Shown here piece after piece: positions 1 through 6,200 of a stretch of 8,320 nucleotides of DNA. The notes under the pieces were generated by a model, which worked only from the letters and a program-made list of their open reading frames with translations, made no database searches and had not been told where the DNA came from. Source of the DNA: Aquiluna sp. (GTDB lineage Bacteria > Actinomycetota > Actinomycetes > Actinomycetales > Microbacteriaceae). Each line of letters begins with the position of its first letter. Position 1 is the stretch's first letter. The position numbers were made by a program, and so were the translations under genes. The DNA lies in NCBI GenBank assembly GCA_023260495.1, contig JALQVB010000040.1:1-8320 (forward strand), written 5' to 3'.

Positions 1-1
1 C

Positions 2-40
2 AAGATTGAGGCTGCAGGCGGCAAGGTTACCCTGAAGTAA
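2..40 (+). CDS. rplO: C-terminal end of a ribosomal-protein-like gene, probably 50S ribosomal protein L15 (partial)
   Basis: Only the last 12 codons and the TAA stop are present; they read KIEAAGGKVTLK. The pattern 'K-I-E-A-A-G-G-x-V' just before the stop resembles the C-terminus of bacterial ribosomal protein L15, where a helix ending in an A-G-G turn leads into a short final strand. L15 is a late-assembly protein of the large subunit and is usually the last ribosomal protein gene before secY in the spc operon. A strong terminator follows the stop after 17 bases, so this gene ends its transcription unit. The identification rests on a dozen residues and could be wrong; another small basic protein with an AGG-ending tail is possible. 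The 5' part lies outside the window. Confidence 0.5.
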   Translation, partial: KIEAAGGKVTLK

Positions 41-57
41 TTAGGCTTCAAACAAAC

Positions 58-98
58 AAACCCCCGGGAGAAAACTCTCGGGGGTTTATTTTTTTTTT
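58..98 (+). terminator. Rho-independent terminator
   Basis: The 13-base arms at 58-70 and 75-87 pair along their whole length, with one G-T wobble, around an AAAA loop at 71-74. The core is CCCCCGGGAG against CTCTCGGGGG. After one A comes a run of ten T at 89-98. It sits just behind the stop of the ribosomal-protein-like gene and before the promoter of the giant gene, so it separates the two units. The A-rich flank and T-rich tail on opposite sides could also support weak termination on the other strand. Confidence 0.95.
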
Positions 99-123
99 CG
101 GGTATCCGAACTTTGGCGAAGCG

Positions 124-152
124 TTGACTGGACTACTTAGGTACCCTAGATT
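124..152 (+). promoter_or_regulatory. Sigma70-type (housekeeping) promoter for the giant gene
   Basis: A -35 box TTGACT at 124-129 (5 of 6 to TTGACA) is separated by exactly 17 bases from a -10 box TAGATT at 147-152. The -10 box is 4 of 6 to TATAAT and fits the actinobacterial TAnnnT pattern. The expected transcription start is near 158-161, only about 16 bases ahead of the TTG at 176 and about 50 ahead of the ATG at 209. It lies directly after the upstream terminator, where a promoter for a separately transcribed gene is needed. No clear operator or riboswitch structure is visible between 99 and 175. This is pattern matching only. Confidence 0.7.
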
Positions 153-165
153 CGGTTTCTACCCT

Positions 166-171
166 GGGAGA
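166..171 (+). promoter_or_regulatory. Ribosome binding site GGGAGA serving a possible TTG start at 176
   Basis: GGGAGA at 166-171 matches the anti-Shine-Dalgarno core, and GGGAG is 5 bases ahead of an in-frame TTG at 176-178. By contrast the ATG at 209 has GGAAG directly abutting it (204-208), which is too close to work normally. The site therefore argues for initiation at TTG 176, which adds 11 residues (MRIGSLSGAWK) to the signal peptide n-region. An in-frame TGA at 125-127 caps any extension further upstream. Confidence 0.5.
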
Positions 172-208
172 CAGCTTGCGAATTGGGTCATTAAGTGGCG
201 CTTGGAAG

Positions 209-292
209 ATGCGCCTGCCCAGACTGAGCGGGCTCCTCATCCCCGCCACTCTCATAGCAGCCCTCTTTACGCCTGCCGTAGCGGCGAATGCG
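209..292 (+). other. Signal peptide of the giant protein
   Basis: Residues 1-28 show a basic n-region (R2, R5), a hydrophobic core LLIPATLIAALF at 9-20 and a small-residue region ending A-N-A, with likely signal peptidase I cleavage after A28 (or after A25, A-V-A). This routes the protein through the Sec pathway. If translation begins at TTG 176, the n-region grows by 11 residues and stays basic, so secretion is expected either way. Confidence 0.88.
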
Positions 293-3200
293 GCTGCCGG
301 ACTGAACCTCAAGATTTGGAACAGCACAGCGGCAAATGTCGCAAGCTACAGCGGCGGCACACTCTGCTCCACCTCAGTCGCTGGAGATGTGAATGCCAGT
401 GGCGACTGGAGTGGTCTAACGGATGGAAATCCTTGCCAAATTGACAACTTCTACGCTCAGTACACGGGATTCATCCAAGCACCGGTGACCGGCACCTACA
501 CCTTCAGGGCTATTGCCGATGACGGTTTCCGCCTTTATGTCAACAACACCCTGATCATCGAGGACTGGGAGGTCCAGGGACCCACCACCTACAACTCCGA
601 CAACGCAACAACATTTCGGACTATTGACCTAGTCGCTGGCGAGTACTACCCAGTAGAGGTTCAGTATTACGAACTGAATGGCGGTCAAGAGGCTCACCTC
701 TACTGGGAATACCCGGGGCAAAGCATTCAGCTTGTCCCCGGCAGTGCCTACTCGACAGGTGTGACTATTAGTTACGATGCCAACGGTGGAACAGGCGCCG
801 GCCCTTCTAATCAGACAAAGGAATTCGGGACAGATCTAACTCTTGCCGGAAGTCCGGGCGGTTTTTTGCGCGAGGGATACAGCTTTGCCGGTTGGAACAC
901 AGAGTCAAACGGCTCGGGGACCTATTATTCAGCGGGGGCAACCTATTCAGCCAATCAAGGCGGAACCCTATATGCGGTTTGGGAGCCTGAGGTCGACTAC
1001 GCAGTGGTGCTTGATGGTTCTTCGGATTACCTCGCCACACCAGATGGCTTCTTGAACACCACCACTCCGTCTGCTCTTTCGATCGCCATGTGGTTGAGGT
1101 ACGACGATGCGGCACCGGTCGCAAACGACACGATTTTTAGGCTCGGATACAACACCTCGTCGCGAACCACGCTTTACATAGATGACGGGGTACTCACCTT
1201 CGTGCCGTTTGCCCAAAGTAGCGGCTCACCACTTGTGTTGCCCTTCTCTCCTGATGTTGGTGCGTGGCACCACTACGCGATGGTTTATGACGAGAGTGCA
1301 GCCTCCGGATCCGTCTACCGAATTTTTGTGGATGGTGTCGAAATTGGTGCTGCTGGTGCGGCAGACGTTTCCTTGGCAACGTCGACAGATAATCGCCGTA
1401 TCTTTTTCGGGGGCTACGGTGGGGACTACATCGATGGTCAATTTGATGAGATCAAAATCTTTAACGATGCGCTCTCTGCTTCTGAAGTTCAGTCAGTAAT
1501 GCATGCTTTCGGAGATGGAACAGGAACAGGTGCGGCTGGATATGACGACCCGAACCTAATTGCCTATTACAGCTTCAATAACCAATCTGAGATTGACGTC
1601 GATACAGCGGGAGGTGCCCACAACCTCACAGTTTTTGGCTCGCCGACCTACCAGGCAATCGCGACGTCAACTTCTGTGAACTCTGGCGAGGAAGTCTTAG
1701 TGACGTTCCCCAGGTCATTCATTACCTCCCTGGGTGGCTGGTCAGCTCCGGCGAACACATCCTCTGCAACGCTTCTCGCCATCGGTGGTGGCGGAGCGGG
1801 AGGTTCGAATAACTATGGTGCGGCGGGCGGCGGCGGCGGCGGCCGCGTTCTCGAAAGTTCCTTTACTCTATCTTCGGGTGCAGTCCATGGTGTCCAAGTC
1901 GGACAGGGCGGAGTCCCTTCAGCTCTGGCAGCCGTTCCGACTGTGGGGACGGGCTCAGATGGTCAATCAAGTCAATTCGGCGCCCTCGGGCAAACTCCCA
2001 TCACCTCTCTTGGTGGAGGAACAGGTGCAAACTCGCGTCTTTACTCGCTCGGCCAGCCAAGCCCTTCCACTTCTGGTTGGACTGGTGGTGGTGGCGCCGC
2101 ACATGCCTCGACTTTTTCTTCTGGATCATCTGGAGTCGGAGGGTCGAGTTTTGCAGGTGGAGACGGCAACCCGAGCAGCACTGGCCAGTACCAGTCTGGC
2201 GGCGGTGGCGGCGGCGCTGGCGGGGTCGGCCTAGATGGCACGAATGGTGTTGGTGGCGATGGCGGATCGGGTGTAAGTTCTACGATTACTTCACAAACCT
2301 ACGGCGGTGGTGGCGGCGGAGGTTTGCGGTATAGCTCGGGAACACGTCCTGGCAATGGTGGTTCTGGCGGTGGTGGTGCTGGAGGCACAAATGTTGCTGC
2401 ACCAGACTCAGGTGACGCTAACACCGGTGGCGGCGGCGGCGGAGCCGGGGAGGGAAGCTACCAGACAGGCGGTTTCGGCGGCTCCGGTTTAGTTGCCATT
2501 CAATACGTGGTTCCAACCGTCCCGAGCCAAGTTAACAACCTGACAGCAACGACTCGCTTTCTAGATGCGGACTCGAACGCTGATTCTGCGGACTTGACCT
2601 GGACAGCGATAACTGGGCACGTCCCGCCAGTCTCCAGCTACTCAATCGAGTGGGATACAAACCCCAGCTTTACAACCGGCAACACTCCAGTGCAGGTCCT
2701 GGGTGAAACCACTGCCTCTGCAACAGTCTCCGGCTTGACTGACGGAGCCGCTTACTATTTCAGAATTTCAGCCAATAATGCCGAAGGAGTGGGAACGGTG
2801 TCGACAACCGTTTTCTCCGAGCCAGTTTCCAACCTTGACTTCGCCCTCGACTTCGATAACAGCGTAAGTAACTCAGCTACGTCAACCTTTGCATCAAGTG
2901 CCGATGGCACCCAAGTGATCCCAGCTGATGGAAACTTCACCGTGGAGGCTTGGTTCAATCCAGATGCTTTTGCTCAACGCGATTTTGATGACTACTACAC
3001 CATCGTTTCGCAAGATCAGGACTCTTGGGGCAACAGTCACCCCAGATTCATGATGGCCCTTGTCGAAAAGAACGACAGCGGCCTCTTTGCGCTACACATC
3101 GCATCGCGCTCGAATTCTGGAGCAGACGTTGCATTTGAGCAGGAGTACAGTCACGCAATTCGAGCCGGAGAGTGGTCTCACATAGCAGTGACCTCAGATT

Positions 3201-6200
3201 CTTCGTCACAACGTTGGAACGTTTACCTCAACGGTGTGCAGATTCACACATCCCCGGCAAATCAATTCCTAAGCGGCATCGGGTCTAGCTTGGCTGGCTT
3301 CCACATCGGCTCCACCGGTTACCGCGACGCGAGCAACCAGCAGGTTCACTTTTTTAATGGCCAGATAGACCAGGTCAAGGTTTGGGACTCAGCCTTGAGC
3401 GCCACCCAGTTAGCAGAATCTATGCACTCATGGGGTTCAGCGGACGTCTCGAGCGCCCCAACCCTGCTGGCCCACTATGACTTCAACGATTTCACCAACG
3501 CTTCTACACTGAAGGACCAGGCCGGTAGCAATGATCTGACTGTCAACAACGCCGCAACTTCAGATCTAAGGCCGCTCGTAGAGACCGACACCTCGGATCC
3601 CGCTGAGGTTTCGTATGACTTTAAGCGCAGTTATCTCACCGCATTAGGGGGCTGGACTGTGCCGACCGCTCCAGCGAAGTTCAACGCTCTAGTCGTTGGT
3701 GGTGGCGGTGGTGGGGCCGGAAATTATTCAAGCGACACTCGTTCATCTTCTGGATCAGGCGGCGGTGGTGGAGTCTATAACGCCAAGGGGCTTGCCCTGA
3801 GCGGAGTGCTTCCGGTCACGGTGGGGCTTGGTGGTTTGGGTGGGATCTCGTCAGCGACGAGGCCTGCGAATACGGGCTACCAAGGCCAGACTTCGAGCCT
3901 GTCATCCTTGACTGCTGGTGGTGGTGGATCTGGCGGCTGCTCCACGGTGACGTCAAACAATATTCCATGTACCGCTTCGGAGCGAATCCATGGTCTACCT
4001 GGCACTGCCTCGGGTAGTGGCGGAAGTGCCAGCAACTATTGGAATGCCTACAACTATGGAAACGCCGGCACCGCAACAAGTGCGACGCTGGGTGGGCAGA
4101 CATTAGCCGCAGTATCCGGATTTGCTGGCGGTGTTTACGTTCAAGGCTCCTCAGCCAGCTATTCATCGGGTTCGGCTGGTGGAGCAGGCGGGACGGGAAC
4201 CTACAATGCTCCCGGAGCTGGAGTCCCGGCCACTATTCCGGGGATATCAGGGACTTTCGGCACTGGAGGTGCCTCGTGGAATGCTGCTGCTTGGACCGGG
4301 GCAGCGCCGGCGGCGAGCACTGGCGCTGGTGGTTCTGGAGCATACAATTCGACAACTTCGACATCCGGTTTCAGCGGCTCCAGCGGGCGCGTTGTGGTTA
4401 GTTATCTAGTCCCAAATCAGAATGCACTTCTTGATTACAACTCAACTGACACCAATTCTTACGACCTTGCGGTAGATGGCTCCGTGACAGATCTGTCAGG
4501 CAACGGCATTAATGCAACAGCCATGAACTCACTTGGTTTGGACCCTACTACCCACGCTTGGAAATTCACTGGTGGAACTCCGACTTCAACCCCGTACATT
4601 GATGTTGTAGACATTTCCTCTAACGCACTCCGAGAGCACGGTTTCACAATTGATTTTGAGGCCGACTTTGGAAGTTCCGCCAACTCCTGGGAGCGCATAC
4701 TCGACTTTTCGAAGTCGAGTTCGGACAGAAGCACCGAGGTCCTTGTGGCCAGACAATCCACAACGAATGACCTGGCTCTGGACATAAGGGTTGACAACGA
4801 GGGAATCATTAGCAGGTGCGCGGCCCCAAATGCTCTGAGTGGCCTGACCGGGCTGCATCGGTACACAATATCGGTGAGCGGTGCCACTTGCATTATTTTC
4901 AGGGACACAAATCAGATTTACTCGACCCCTTTCACTGCCCTACCGAAGGCGGATGTTACATTCACGTCGAACTTCATTGGAAGAAGCAACTGGGGCGAAA
5001 ATAATTTTGAAGGCCAGATTCGTTCTGTCAGATTGTTTAGGGGCGCATTTACCCCAAGTGAGATAGGTGCCGTTTCCTACAAGACGGTAACTCTAGAAGC
5101 CTCCCCGGGCACCGTCGCTGACACCTCTCTAATTACATCGGGTAGCGTGCGCCTGCCGGAGCCAACAAGATCTCAGTACACGAATGAGGGTTGGTACACG
5201 GACCTGGCGGATGCAGGTTCCAAGAAGACCTCACCTTTCTCGCCAACTGCGGACGTGACGCTATTGGCGAATTGGGAGCTGAGTGAATTTGCAGTGACTT
5301 GGGATTCGAATGGCGGCAGTTCAATTGCCTCCTCAACGATTGTCGCCGGCAATTCAATACCGAAGCCAATTGATCCAACTAGATCCGGGTACCGATTCGA
5401 GGGTTGGTCGACTTCAGAAACTTCAGATCAGGGTGATGTTGGCAGCAAGATATCTTCTTGGCCTTACTCTCCAGGCGCTTCAAGTGCAATCACGCTATAT
5501 GCGATCTGGTATCAAGAGAGCTCGCTCGCCCTGGCTGGAACGAGCCCTGCTGGAGCTAAGACTTCAGCGGCAAATCTGATTCCAGTGGATTCCAGCTACA
5601 CATGGGAGGCATGGATTAAGCCAACCACGCTTCCTGGCACTGGTACGCGATACGGGACTGTCATGGACAACATCGAGACGGGCGACAATTATGGCCGTTC
5701 TTGGATGTATGTTATGGATACAGGTTCGGGCCCTTACCTTTCAGCTGGCTACTGGACGGAAACTCAACGAGGGGGCGGGTTCGCTTCCGCGGCTGGGTCA
5801 ATCAGCTATAACAGTTGGAACCATGTCGCCATAACTTATGAGCGCGCTGGATCTGCCGAGGGTAGCTGCGACGGAGTGGGCACCCTAACCACGAGGCTCT
5901 ACATCAACGGCACTTTGGCTGCAACGCCTTCAACTGTCAACTCTTTCTCAGGCTGTCTAAATAACGATGAGCTTGGTGTCGGCTACAACATCGACGACAA
6001 CGGCCAGCAGTTTCTAGGCCAGATTGACCAAGTGAAGATTTGGTCTGGGGTGCTTACTGAGTCTGAAATTCAAAGCTCGATGAAGAGCTACCACTTGGGC
6101 ACCGTCGACAATTCGATGATTGCACATTTTGATTTCAACCAATTGAGTTCGAATCCGGTTTATGGAGACACAATCCCAAACCGTGCCACAACCGGGAGTG

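Noticed and set aside
41..208. Search for a small RNA, riboswitch or tRNA in the intergenic region
   Set aside because: Apart from the terminator hairpin and the promoter, no further stable stem or conserved RNA motif was visible.
124..444. Forward open frame of 106 codons starting with TTG at 124
   Set aside because: It begins inside the -35 box, has no plausible ribosome binding site and overlaps the signal peptide and PA14 coding region in another frame; its product is rich in Arg/Trp/Cys without a recognisable fold.
1734..2334. Overlapping forward open frames of 166 and 85 codons, and a reverse frame (2041-2241) rich in proline
   Set aside because: They are out-of-frame readings of GGC/GGT-rich glycine codons, giving low-complexity Arg/Trp/Ala or Pro strings; the frame-2 reading gives coherent domains throughout.
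3816..4409. Overlapping forward and reverse open frames opposite glycine-rich domain 2
   Set aside because: Composition artefacts of the Gly/Ser/Ala-rich stretch, with no family features.
4459..4908. Reverse-strand open frame of 149 codons, the longest on the minus strand
   Set aside because: It lies wholly opposite LamG3, has no recognised domain, and no partner gene or clear promoter. The overlapping 4586-4858 reverse frame shows that this stretch is simply low in reverse stops.
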